Assembly: GCF_030269125.1 (NCBI RefSeq)
Contig: NZ_BSSM01000005.1
Span: 124,001-188,000 of the forward strand
Length of the DNA stretch: 64,000 nt
From: Streptomyces hygroscopicus subsp. hygroscopicus
GTDB lineage: Bacteria > Actinomycetota > Actinomycetes > Streptomycetales > Streptomycetaceae
Reading direction: 5' to 3'
The notes under the pieces: model-generated
The model's input: only the letters and a program-made list of their open reading frames with translations
What the model was told of the DNA's origin: nothing
Database searches by the model: none
Shown: positions 1 to 7,547 of the stretch, piece after piece
Position numbering within the stretch: the stretch's first letter is position 1
Layout of the letters: every line of letters starts with the position of its first letter
Program-made: the position numbers and the translations under genes

Positions 1-193
1 GCTGGAGCGCTATCTGTGCCCCACCGACCGGCGCGGCATCTACACCAACGTCACCGAAGCGGGTCTGCGGCTGCTCCAGGAGGCACGGCCCACGAATGAC
101 ACCGCCCTGCGCGAGGCCCTGGACGAGGCGTCGGAGAACCCCGAACTGGCCCCGTTGGTACGGGTGGTGGAGTCGCTGAACGTGCCCGCATAG
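1..193 (+). CDS. MarR-type regulator, C-terminal fragment
   Basis: The frame starting at base 2 is open from the window edge to TAG at 191-193 and gives about 63 residues. It begins LERYLCPTDRRGIYTNVTEA and continues GLRLLQEARPTN. The D-R-R-G-x-Y-x-x-(L/V)-T-x-x-G pattern is the wing of the MarR winged helix, followed by the C-terminal dimerisation helices. The start and the recognition helix lie outside the window, so the ligand and target cannot be judged. The next gene follows after 9 bases on the same strand, so the two may be co-transcribed. Confidence 0.75.
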   Translation, partial: LERYLCPTDRRGIYTNVTEAGLRLLQEARPTNDTALREALDEASENPELAPLVRVVESLNVPA

Positions 194-202
194 GGTGCGG
201 GC

Positions 203-655
203 ATGGGAGAACTCGAGATACGGGCGGCGACCGCGGACGACCTTCCGGCGATCGTCGCCATGCTCGCGGACGACCCGCTGGGCGCTCAGCGGGAGTCCCC
301 GGACGACCTGGCCCCGTACGGGGCGGCGCTGAAGCGCCTTGAAGCGGACCCGAACCAGCATCTCGTCGTCGCCGTGCGCGACGGTCGGGTGATCGGAACC
401 CTCCAGCTCACGATCATTCCCGGGCTCTCCCACCGGGGCGCGACCCGTGCGCTCATCGAGGCCGTGCGCATCCACGCCGACGAACGCGGCAGCGGACTGG
501 GCACCGAGCTGATCCGGTGGGCGATCGACACCGCCCGGCGGCTCGACTGCGTGATGGTGCAGCTGACATCCGACAAGAAGCGTCCCGACGCCCACCGCTT
601 CTACGAGCGGCTCGGGTTCACCGCCTCGCATGAGGGCTTCAAACTGCGCCTCTGA
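203..655 (+). CDS. GNAT-family N-acetyltransferase
   Basis: A 150-residue protein, the normal size for a single GNAT domain. It has the acetyl-CoA pyrophosphate-binding loop E-R-G-S-G-L-G (around residue 94) and the C-terminal motif HRFYERLGF typical of the family. It should transfer an acetyl group from acetyl-CoA to an amine in the cytoplasm; the substrate cannot be read from the sequence. ATG at 203 is preceded only by a weak purine stretch. It lies 9 bases behind the MarR-type fragment, a common pairing in Streptomyces. Confidence 0.85.
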   Translation: MGELEIRAATADDLPAIVAMLADDPLGAQRESPDDLAPYGAALKRLEADPNQHLVVAVRDGRVIGTLQLTIIPGLSHRGATRALIEAVRIHADERGSGLGTELIRWAIDTARRLDCVMVQLTSDKKRPDAHRFYERLGFTASHEGFKLRL

Positions 656-697
656 GCCATGGGACCCCGGAAGCTGAACAAAGGGGTCGTGCCTCGT

Positions 698-711
698 GTT
701 TCACGTGAAAC
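698..711. promoter_or_regulatory. parS: parS site 1
   Basis: Exact palindrome GTTTCACGTGAAAC, the Streptomyces ParB-binding site. It lies between the acetyltransferase and the convergent serine hydrolase gene. It is the parS copy farthest from oriC in this window, about 51 kb away. Confidence 0.95.
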
Positions 712-746
712 ACGTCAACCGAGGCACAACCCCTGTCGCGTGCGGT

Positions 747-2132
747 CTACTTGATTCCCCGCCAGCCATCCGGGTCCACGCCGCCGGGCACCGGGGCGTC
801 GGGGTCGTACGGCTGCCGGGTGAAGACGAACGAGCCCAGGTCGAGGTGGCTCAGGGATCCGTCCGGCCGTCGCACGGGCCGCAGCAGCTCCCCTGCGTAG
901 TAGCCCTCCAGACCCGTCCAGGTACCGTCGCCGTTCGGCCGGAAGCGGGAGCGCCGTCCACCGATCGCCAGGGGGCCGAGCGCGATGAGGCCATCGGCCG
1001 TCACCCGCAGACCGAAGGCACCGGTCCCCCAGTACCACTGCCCGGCCAGCTCCAGCACCGCCGGGTCGACCTCGCGCAGCGGACGCCAGGGCTCGGGGAT
1101 CCGGGGTTCCGCGTCGGCGACGATCCGTACCAGGTCGTCCCCCACCGCGCCCAGGGACGGCCCGCTGGTGCAGTTGGTGAGCACCACCGCGGCCACGTCG
1201 TCCTCCACGCTGATGGTGAGGTTCGCAAGGAAGCCGGGGAGCGAACCGGAGTGACCGACGAGCAGCCGCCCCTCGCGGGAGTGGATCTGCATGCCGAGGC
1301 CGTAGGTGACCCCGTCCACCACATCGGCGGCCTCGGCCGGCGCCGCCGGGGTCCGCATCTCACGCACCGACTCCGCGCCGAGCACCCGCTCGTCGCCACG
1401 AGCCAGGAACACCGCGAACCTCGCCAGGTCCCCCGTCGTCGACCACAGCTGGCCCGCAGCCGCCATCCGGCCGAGGTCCTCCACCGGCTCCGGCAGCAGG
1501 GCATCGGCCCACGGATGCACCGCCCAACCGCCCGCGTGCGGGGCATCCGGCCGGGGAGTGGTCCGGTTCAGGCCGAGCGGTTCGAGGATCTCCCGGCGCA
1601 GCACCTCCTCCCAGGGCGCGCCACGCAACTCCTCCACCAGCGCGCCGAGCAGCGAGTAACCGGGGTTGGAGTAGTGGTGCCGGCGGCCGACGGGGTGCAA
1701 CAGGGGCTGTTCGCCCAGCACATCGCCGAGCTGGGGACGCAGGGAGCCCGGGGTCCGCTCCCACCAGGGGCCGGGCGACTCGGCCGCCACCCCGGCCGTG
1801 TGCGCGAGCAGTTCGGCGATCGTGGCCTCCCCCACGCCGGTGCCCGGCAGATGCTTGTCCAGCGGATCGTCGAGTTCGAGCACGCCCTCGTCGCGCAGCC
1901 GCATCACCAGAACGGCCGTGAAGGTCTTGGTGATCGACCCGATCCGGTACTGCGTGTTCTCGTCCGGCGCGTGCCCGTCCACCGAGCTGCGCGCCCCGTG
2001 CCACACGGCCCGCCCGTCCCGCACCACGGCGGCGACCAGCGACGGTGCCCGTCCCTCGCTCTGCGCGACGGCGATCCGGTGCAGCAACGCGCGCCGCGTC
2101 CCCGGGAGCAGCGCATCCTGTGAAGTCGTCAT
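747..2132 (-). CDS. Serine beta-lactamase-fold hydrolase (PF00144 family)
   Basis: About 461 residues from ATG at 2132. The three motifs of the class C beta-lactamase/DD-peptidase fold are present: S-I-T-K (nucleophile serine in IGSITKTF), Y-S-N in HHYSNPGY, and H-S-G in GHSGSLPGF. A C-terminal extension of about 120 residues (PEPWRPLREVDPAVLELAGQ onward) resembles the lipocalin-like tail found on many members of this family. No convincing signal peptide, so it is probably cytoplasmic; esterase, peptidase or amidase activity are all possible. The open frame extends upstream to 2441, but that part reads like non-coding frame. The start was placed at the ATG where recognisable sequence begins (MTTSQDALLPGTRR), with a G-run just ahead of it. 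Confidence 0.85.
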   Translation of the reverse strand: MTTSQDALLPGTRRALLHRIAVAQSEGRAPSLVAAVVRDGRAVWHGARSSVDGHAPDENTQYRIGSITKTFTAVLVMRLRDEGVLELDDPLDKHLPGTGVGEATIAELLAHTAGVAAESPGPWWERTPGSLRPQLGDVLGEQPLLHPVGRRHHYSNPGYSLLGALVEELRGAPWEEVLRREILEPLGLNRTTPRPDAPHAGGWAVHPWADALLPEPVEDLGRMAAAGQLWSTTGDLARFAVFLARGDERVLGAESVREMRTPAAPAEAADVVDGVTYGLGMQIHSREGRLLVGHSGSLPGFLANLTISVEDDVAAVVLTNCTSGPSLGAVGDDLVRIVADAEPRIPEPWRPLREVDPAVLELAGQWYWGTGAFGLRVTADGLIALGPLAIGGRRSRFRPNGDGTWTGLEGYYAGELLRPVRRPDGSLSHLDLGSFVFTRQPYDPDAPVPGGVDPDGWRGIK

Positions 2133-2319
2133 CCCCCCAGTCCACCTGCTGGAACGCCGGGCGTCGAATCCATTTCCGACCGGTTGCCCGGGGTGGCGCC
2201 GATGGGGAGAACTCCGGCCCGTCGCCGCGGCGAGGCCCGCTCCGGGGTGCGGGCTCACCGCATCCCGGAGGACGTCGACACCGTCCGCCGGGTCGACCGC
2301 CCGACCCGTTGTCGGTGGC

Positions 2320-3636
2320 ATGTGCGACGGTCGTGCGGTGATCGACAGTGAACGCGGCCTCCTGGAAGGCCTGCACGCGGTGGACTGGTCCGAGTTGGGC
2401 CACGCGTACGGAAGAGCGCAGGACGTCCCAGCACAGCTCACCGCGTTGTGCGGTCATGACGAGGCCGCCCGTGAGGGCGCCTTGAGGTCGCTGTCCGGCA
2501 ACATCTTCCACCAGGGCACCCGGTACTCCGCGTCACCGTACGCCGTGCCCTTCCTGGCCCGTATCGCCCTGGCCGGCCCCCGCACGGTCCGGGTCGGGGT
2601 GCTGTCGCTGCTGACCAGACTCGCGATCGACTGGCACGACGAGTACGACCTGCCCCGAGGCATCGACATCAGGGCCTGGCGCGCGGCGGCCGCCGAAGTG
2701 AGCATGGACGAGGCGCTGGCCTGGTACGACGAGCGCATAGCCGCCGAGCCCGACGAGGAGAAGCGCGAAAGGATCAGGGAGATCCGAGCGGAGTGGGCCG
2801 CCGGACGGCTGATGGACTCCCGGGCGAGCGCCCTGCTCTCCTACGACGCCGTCCGCGCCGAACTGCCCGGCCTGCTCCGGCTCCTCGACGATCCCGACCC
2901 CGCCGTCCGAACCGGAACCGCCTACCTGTCGGCCTGGTTCCCCGAGGAAGCGCCCACCACCCTGCCCCTCCTCCTCGACCGCCTGCGGATCGAGGACTCG
3001 GTGACGGTGACCGCCACCGCGCTGGTGGCGGTCGGCCTGCTCGGTGACCGGACCCTCGCGCCCCGGCTCAGCTCCCGCCTGGACGCCCCGGAGCCCCTGA
3101 TCCGCTGGGCGGCGGCGACCGCGCTGGCCCGGATCGGCAGCGCCGAGGGCACCGACGGGCTCGGCACCGACCTGACCGAGCAGGTGATAGCCGAGCTCGC
3201 CGCGGCGGCGGCCGACCCCCCGAAGCCGGGCATCGACTACAACGAGGGCGACCTCCCCGGCTACACCAGTCGCTCTCTTCTGTCTCTCCCCGCGCTGTCG
3301 CTCTCCGCCCACGACCGGGAAACCGTGCTCCGCGGCGTGGCCGACTGTCTGACGGTGATGCCCGGCGACCACACGGAATGGACGGCGAGGACCGCACTGG
3401 CCGTGGCCTTCGCGGAGCCCTTCCAGCACGGTGTCCCCGCGTTCTCCGAACTCACCGGGGGACAGCGACGTCTCCTCCGGGCATTGGTGAAGGCCGGCCC
3501 CTGGGGCGCGTACGGCAGGAAGTTCGAAGAGTCTCTCCGAAACCGGCAGTTGCCCGACACCCGGGCCGCCCTGCGCGTCTACGCGGGCCTTCCGGACGAC
3601 GGCCACGACGAGAGGACCGCATGCGTCTGGTGCTGA
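2320..3636 (+). CDS. HEAT-repeat-like protein of unknown role
   Basis: About 438 residues from ATG 2320; GTG at 2338 (VIDSERGL) is an equally good alternative start. Alpha-helical repeats of HEAT type are visible, for example LLRLLDDPDPAVRTGTAYLS and RLDAPEPLIRWAAATALARI, so the protein is probably a solenoid for protein or nucleic-acid binding. No catalytic motif seen. It is transcribed toward dnaB. In the inferred ancestral arrangement, without the transposon that starts 13 bp after its stop, its stop codon would lie about 18 bp from the dnaB stop codon. Confidence 0.8.
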   Translation: MCDGRAVIDSERGLLEGLHAVDWSELGHAYGRAQDVPAQLTALCGHDEAAREGALRSLSGNIFHQGTRYSASPYAVPFLARIALAGPRTVRVGVLSLLTRLAIDWHDEYDLPRGIDIRAWRAAAAEVSMDEALAWYDERIAAEPDEEKRERIREIRAEWAAGRLMDSRASALLSYDAVRAELPGLLRLLDDPDPAVRTGTAYLSAWFPEEAPTTLPLLLDRLRIEDSVTVTATALVAVGLLGDRTLAPRLSSRLDAPEPLIRWAAATALARIGSAEGTDGLGTDLTEQVIAELAAAAADPPKPGIDYNEGDLPGYTSRSLLSLPALSLSAHDRETVLRGVADCLTVMPGDHTEWTARTALAVAFAEPFQHGVPAFSELTGGQRRLLRALVKAGPWGAYGRKFEESLRNRQLPDTRAALRVYAGLPDDGHDERTACVWC

Positions 3637-3644
3637 GTGCCCGC

Positions 3645-3649
3645 CCGTG
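3645..3649. repeat. Target-site duplication, left copy (CCGTG)
   Basis: The five bases CCGTG directly precede the terminal TGTAGGTTCTC of the transposon and recur directly after its other end at 14340-14344. A 5-bp duplication is the size made by Tn7-family transposition. Confidence 0.9.
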
Positions 3650-3673
3650 TGTAGGTTCTCGCTTTCGGTGTCA
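3650..3673 (+). repeat. Left terminal inverted repeat of the Tn7-like element
   Basis: Begins TGTAGGTTCTC and ends CGGTGTCA. Compared with the reverse complement of 14316-14339, 20 of 24 positions are identical, including the first 11. The 5'-TGT terminus matches Tn7-family ends. Confidence 0.9.
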
Positions 3674-3734
3674 GGCGCCGACGCTATGACCTGGACGTTC
3701 CCCTCCAGTCTCACGACGTGTCGGCAAGCGGCTG

Positions 3735-3751
3735 TCTCAGATCGATGTCAT
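3735..3751 (+). repeat. Internal TnsB-type repeat near the left end
   Basis: TCTCA-N5-ATGTCAT, matching the pattern TTCTCA-N6-RTGTCAT seen in tandem at the other end. A weaker relative (TCTCACGACGTGTC) lies near 3712-3725. Dispersed sites at the left end and tandem sites at the right end are how TnsB sites are arranged in Tn7; binding here is inferred. Confidence 0.6.
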
Positions 3752-3787
3752 TTCCTCAGACAGCCCAGCCGGCTGCGCCGGACCCCA

Positions 3788-4180
3788 TCAACCTGCATCG
3801 GCGGCCGTCCGTTCCATCCACTCCCGCACCTTCACTGCTTGCTCGATGCGGTTGACGATGTCCTTCTTGGACGCCGTGTCCAAGGTCTCCGGGATCTTGT
3901 CGAAGGTGTCGGGAAGGACGTCGAGGAGACCCCAGATCTGCTCGCCGGTGCTGACGGTCAGCAGTTGCTGGCACCTCCACTGCAGCGGCACCTCGGGACG
4001 GTGCGTGAGCCGCTGCACGAGTGTCGGGAACAGGTAGTGCGTCGCTTCTGCGGCGAGGTGCTCTCGTAGCCAGTCGACCGGAAGCCGCTGGCTGAAGCCA
4101 TGCATGGCGGCCTCCTGGGCCAGGTCCAGGAGCTGAGCGGTGTCGACGGCTCGGATGGTGCGGGGAAGGGTCGGGGTCAT
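3788..4180 (-). CDS. Transposon cargo protein, unknown (130 aa)
   Basis: Last gene of a four-gene overlapping cargo operon. ATG at 4180 overlaps the stop of the 36-codon gene before it (ATGA). The protein is soluble and mostly helical, beginning MTPTLPRTIRAVDTAQLLD and ending in a helical stretch DIVNRIEQAVKVREWMERTA. No motif of known function recognised. The stop lies about 140 bp from the left end of the element, with no gene between. Confidence 0.7.
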   Translation of the reverse strand: MTPTLPRTIRAVDTAQLLDLAQEAAMHGFSQRLPVDWLREHLAAEATHYLFPTLVQRLTHRPEVPLQWRCQQLLTVSTGEQIWGLLDVLPDTFDKIPETLDTASKKDIVNRIEQAVKVREWMERTAADAG

Positions 4181-4287
4181 GTCGCGATGATGCCAAGAAG
4201 CCCTCGGAACACCGAGAGGTCGGCGGGGTCGGGTTGCAATCCGTCAAGGACCTCGGCCCAGGCTTTCTCGAACTCGCCGGAGGTCAC
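4177..4287 (-). CDS. Small overlapping ORF in cargo operon (36 aa)
   Basis: A GTG start overlaps the TGA of the upstream gene (GTGA) and its own TGA overlaps the ATG of the next gene (ATGA). It therefore exactly fills the space between its neighbours by translational coupling. The product begins MTSGEFEKAWAEVLDGLQ and continues PDPADLSVFRGLLGIIAT. It is acidic at the N terminus and hydrophobic at the C terminus. Function unknown. The perfect junctions on both sides are the argument that it is real; it is too short for homology-free proof. Confidence 0.55.
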   Translation of the reverse strand: MTSGEFEKAWAEVLDGLQPDPADLSVFRGLLGIIAT

Positions 4288-4640
4288 CCTTGCACGGACG
4301 GCTCGCCCTTTATGCGGATCCATTCGTGGATGGTCTCGATGGCGTAGAGGAGGTCCTGGAAGGTGCAGAGATCCCGGTGCTGTTGTCGGACCTGGCCTGT
4401 TGCCATGTCCCCGTACTCAAGCTCGGCTTCCCCGCTGCTCCAGACGATGAGCACGGCGACGAAGTCATCGTTTTCGAGCGTCATCCAGGTGCTGTTCTTG
4501 GTTCGGCCGTCCTCGGGCGACTGCTGGATCGCACCCGTGATTCCGCAGGATTGCAGGCGTTCCTCATGCTCGGTGAACCAGGCCTGGAGCCTCTGCGGCA
4601 GTTCAACCGATATAGGCTTCTTTTCTTCGCTTTGTCTCAT
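4284..4640 (-). CDS. Transposon cargo protein, unknown (118 aa)
   Basis: ATG at 4640 overlaps the stop of the preceding gene (ATGA). A small acidic single-domain protein with the stretch NDDFVAVLIVWSSGEAELEY, an alternating beta pattern, followed by helices ending TIHEWIRIKG. Size, acidity and W-S-S-G-E-A-E-L core resemble small immunity-type proteins of actinomycete toxin systems, but this is only a resemblance. No catalytic residues evident. Confidence 0.7.
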   Translation of the reverse strand: MRQSEEKKPISVELPQRLQAWFTEHEERLQSCGITGAIQQSPEDGRTKNSTWMTLENDDFVAVLIVWSSGEAELEYGDMATGQVRQQHRDLCTFQDLLYAIETIHEWIRIKGEPSVQG

Positions 4641-4972
4641 GGCTGGGCGATGAACCCTGCGGATCGGTCGAGCTGGAAAGGAGATCCGGCCTTGGTTGGT
4701 TCCCAGCCTCGGTCCCGTGCTTCTCGGATGCTGGCGGCAACGTGGGCTGGGCGGTTGGGCACTGCCTCGGCACCCACCCAGTTGCTGGGATGGGCCTGGC
4801 CGCTGGTGACGATCAAGGTCGTGCCCGGCTGGCTGCCGCCAGCCGCTTCGACCGCGTAGGTCATCGGTGTCCAGCAGAGTCCCTGCATGTAGGAGGGCTT
4901 CCTGCGGATCCGCCAGCGGTACTCGATTCCGTCAACGGTTATGCGCCGGGAACCCTTCTTGTTCAGCGCCAT
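4637..4972 (-). CDS. Transposon cargo protein, unknown (111 aa)
   Basis: First gene of the minus-strand cargo operon. The ATG at 4972 has a strong ribosome site GGAGGAGG five bases upstream, which decides the start over the longer open frame to 5062. The protein begins MALNKKGSRRITVDGIEYRW and contains R-R-K-P-S-Y-M-Q-G and AHPSNW. It resembles a conserved but unnamed actinomycete family of similar size. Probably a compact beta-rich fold; no enzyme motif seen. Transcribed divergently from the gene at 5173 across a 200-bp gap in which I could not define promoters. Confidence 0.75.
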   Translation of the reverse strand: MALNKKGSRRITVDGIEYRWRIRRKPSYMQGLCWTPMTYAVEAAGGSQPGTTLIVTSGQAHPSNWVGAEAVPNRPAHVAASIREARDRGWEPTKAGSPFQLDRSAGFIAQP

Positions 4973-5172
4973 CTTCGCCTCCTCCGCTGTTGGACTGTGC
5001 TGTGTCGCCGCGGGCGCGAAAAGCAGGTTGCACGCGAACGTACCGAACGTCATCGCCGACAAGTACCTTCGGGACTACGGATGGGTTGATCAGCCCATAA
5101 GTTGGTGTCAGTGCCGAGCGACCCGGCGCATCGCACCCACCCCGGGTGCACTCACCGCGATCGGAGAGCACC

Positions 5173-6414
5173 GTGAAGAACAGCCCGTTGTGGCGCGTGG
5201 TTGACAACGAGAGTGGTAGCCAGTCCATCGTCAGCACGCCCTCCGAGGCGGTCGCGTTCGTCAACAGCCGGTTCGACACTGATGACGACGACGAGCCGTT
5301 CAGCATCACCGAGGTCGGTCCTCTCCTTCCGAAGCCGCTCGGGGTCATCACCGCATGGGCCGCCGAGAAGGACGGCGAGCGAACCGACGGGCGTACTGCC
5401 CCGATCACCATCAGGCCGGTTGTGACGGACAACGCCAGCGAGTGCGATGACGTCGTGCTCTGGGGCGACGTGTACGTCTCCTGGGACCACGACATGTACA
5501 CCGTCGAGGGGCCGGACGGCTCCGAGTACAGCGAGGCTTACAGCGCAACCGAGTTGAGTGCGATCCTTGACGAGTACGCCGACAACTATGAGTACGCGCC
5601 TGAAGGGCCCGACAGCCACAGGTGGCCGAAACCGGAAGAGTTGATCACCTACGGCGCCCAGGAGTGTACCAAGCGGTTCGGGCACCTCGACGACGACGCC
5701 CTGCTGTGGCTCGCTGCCACCCGCATCACGCTCGCCGTGTGGCGCAACACACCCGTCGAGAACTGGCATGCCGGGAAGAGTCCGCTGCACGACGGCACGA
5801 TGATGCGGATCAACACGGCAACCACCCGACTCGTGCGCTCGATGCTGTCGTTCGACCATGTCGACTGGATCGGTCTCGGTCTCGCGATCGTCAACCCGTC
5901 CCGGGTTCTACCGACAGGGCAGTCCGTACTCGAGCTCGGGCTGGCCTGCCACAACCCTGACGACCCGGCGCACGAGGTTGATCCGCGAGAAGAACTCGCG
6001 GAGATGGCGCAGGTCGCGATCTCATGGGGGCGAAGGTACTGCCTTCACGAGAAGGAGTTCGGCCTGCGAACCCTGATCAAATCCTTCTGTGCGTCCGACA
6101 ACGGCTGGTTCGGAGCACCGAGTTGGGGGCGCATCGTCGATCGGTTCCTTACGGCTGTCGACGACCGGGAGAATGCGCACTGGGGCATATACCAGGACAA
6201 GCCTTGGTTCAACGAGTGGTTCACCAACCGGCCGGCCGACATTGCGGATACCACGGAATTTCATCGGCTGCTCCTTGCCGGGCCCGACCTGCTTTCCGAG
6301 GAGGCCGCCGAATGGTGCGTGGATGGCGCCATCGGCTACGTCTGCCAGGACGACCACGCGAACGACTGCTGGCGGTGCGGTATCCCGCTGGCAACGGAAT
6401 CCCCCAACGAGTGA
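5173..6414 (+). CDS. Large transposon cargo protein, unknown (413 aa)
   Basis: GTG at 5173 preceded by GGAGAG four bases away, preferred over ATG 5146. The N-terminal 100 residues look like a small beta domain (WRVVDNESGSQSIVSTPSEA). A mainly helical region with many tryptophans follows. The C terminus contains cysteines in C-Q-D-D-H-A-N-D-C-W-R-C-G, a possible metal site. No signal peptide or membrane segment. It is the largest passenger gene of the element and stands alone on the plus strand. I do not recognise the family and assign no function. Confidence 0.75.
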   Translation: MKNSPLWRVVDNESGSQSIVSTPSEAVAFVNSRFDTDDDDEPFSITEVGPLLPKPLGVITAWAAEKDGERTDGRTAPITIRPVVTDNASECDDVVLWGDVYVSWDHDMYTVEGPDGSEYSEAYSATELSAILDEYADNYEYAPEGPDSHRWPKPEELITYGAQECTKRFGHLDDDALLWLAATRITLAVWRNTPVENWHAGKSPLHDGTMMRINTATTRLVRSMLSFDHVDWIGLGLAIVNPSRVLPTGQSVLELGLACHNPDDPAHEVDPREELAEMAQVAISWGRRYCLHEKEFGLRTLIKSFCASDNGWFGAPSWGRIVDRFLTAVDDRENAHWGIYQDKPWFNEWFTNRPADIADTTEFHRLLLAGPDLLSEEAAEWCVDGAIGYVCQDDHANDCWRCGIPLATESPNE

Positions 6415-6738
6415 ATGTGTGCACCAGCATAGAAAAGCAGCAATCCACTGACCGCACTCTCTCCCGCCTACTCGGCGGCCTCCCCTGCTTGGGGAGCCAG
6501 TCGCGACTCCACTGACTGGAGATGTGCGGGTGCTTCTGACGGATCTGTGGCAGCAACGCTGGCCCGGCCGCCCGCTGGTCGGCCACAAGCTCCGTGAGCC
6601 CTATAGGAGTGTCTGGGTCCGCTTCCACAGTCCGTCGGGTCTTTGACATCAGTATCACCGGCCTGCTGGTTTCTTGATAACCACGCTTCCACGACACGGA
6701 GGTCGAGCAGGTCGTCGGACCTCCGGGATCATGACGCC
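6415..6738. other. Gene-poor gap inside the transposon cargo
   Basis: 324 bases between two plus-strand cargo genes. A minus-strand frame across 6440-6650 (from ATG near 6649, reading MSKTRRTVEADPDTPIGL) looks peptide-like, but it lacks a ribosome site and runs on antisense into the 3' part of the neighbouring gene without a stop. It may be the decayed remnant of a former cargo gene. No repeat, terminator or RNA gene recognised. Confidence 0.4.
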
Positions 6739-7137
6739 ATGCAACTCCGATACTTCAATCAGACCGGATGGACCGCCATCTTCGATGGCACTGAGACCGA
6801 GATCGGTCGCATGGTGCGCGTGGAGGGATGGGATCCCGCAACCGGGACAGCCTTGGTGGTCGACCCGCAACGAGGGGCACTGCGCCAGGTCACGGACTAC
6901 GTGGACTTCTCCCACTTGGAGCGGGCCGATCAGGTGGTCGCCGCGATACCCGGTGGGGGATGGCGGGCACACTGGACGGATGAAGGGCCGGGTGGATCAC
7001 CTCTCACGGAGCAGGTGCTGGCCTGGTTGATCACTTCGCAGGGCCGGGCGACTGCCATCACAGTCGATGCTCAGGGGCATGTGGAGGACGCCGACAGCGC
7101 CGACGCCTTCATACCGCCGGGTGAGGAACTTCAGTGA
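6739..7137 (+). CDS. Transposon cargo protein, unknown (132 aa)
   Basis: Start chosen at ATG 6739, where the sequence becomes protein-like (MQLRYFNQTGWTAIFDG); the open frame extends upstream to 6643 without a better ribosome site. Beta-rich, acidic, with G-T-A-L-V-V-D and Y-V-D-F-S-H-L-E-R. The stop TGA overlaps the GTG of the following gene, so the two are coupled. No known domain recognised. Pairing with a second small acidic protein is common in immunity or antitoxin loci, but there is no toxin in sight. Confidence 0.65.
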   Translation: MQLRYFNQTGWTAIFDGTETEIGRMVRVEGWDPATGTALVVDPQRGALRQVTDYVDFSHLERADQVVAAIPGGGWRAHWTDEGPGGSPLTEQVLAWLITSQGRATAITVDAQGHVEDADSADAFIPPGEELQ

Positions 7138-7535
7138 CCGCGTCGATGCCGCAACAGGCGGGCCCGGCGTCCGAGGGTCGGGCTTCTGATGCCGGCTGGG
7201 AGGCTCCCTACTACCGGGTTCGGGCCGCCGGCTTCCAGGTGCTCTTCCTCGTGGAACCGGACGAGGCGATCGAAGAGGTCTGCAACGTCGATGCCGAGGT
7301 TCATCTTGCCGACGGGTCGCGCTGGAGTTCCACGATCTTCACTCTCGCCGAGGTGGATCGGCTCATGCGGAGCTGGGAGGCGAGCGGAGAGGCGGTCTCC
7401 GGGCAGTGCTTCTTCTGCGCGGACGGGCTGATCGTGCGGAATCCCGGCATCGGCAGCATGGTGCGCGTGATTGCCGGGCTCGTGGCCTCCGGCGAGTTGG
7501 ACGGGGCGTTCCGACGCATTGCCGACCCGGAATGA
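7134..7535 (+). CDS. Transposon cargo protein, unknown (133 aa)
   Basis: GTG at 7134 overlaps the upstream stop (GTGA). After a loose 25-residue N terminus the protein has a compact alpha/beta stretch, EVHLADGSRWSSTIFTLAEV, then a helix with LMRSWEASGE and a strand QCFFCADGLIV. The layout resembles small immunity-like proteins of actinomycetes, without enough sequence to name one. The stop is 12 bp from the convergent tniQ stop. Confidence 0.7.
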   Translation: MTASMPQQAGPASEGRASDAGWEAPYYRVRAAGFQVLFLVEPDEAIEEVCNVDAEVHLADGSRWSSTIFTLAEVDRLMRSWEASGEAVSGQCFFCADGLIVRNPGIGSMVRVIAGLVASGELDGAFRRIADPE

Positions 7536-7547
7536 TCATGCCGCGTC

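Noticed and set aside
6221..6697. Minus-strand open frame across the cargo gap
   Set aside because: No ribosome site, no stop at a sensible place, and its second half is antisense to the end of a real gene. Kept only as a possible remnant.
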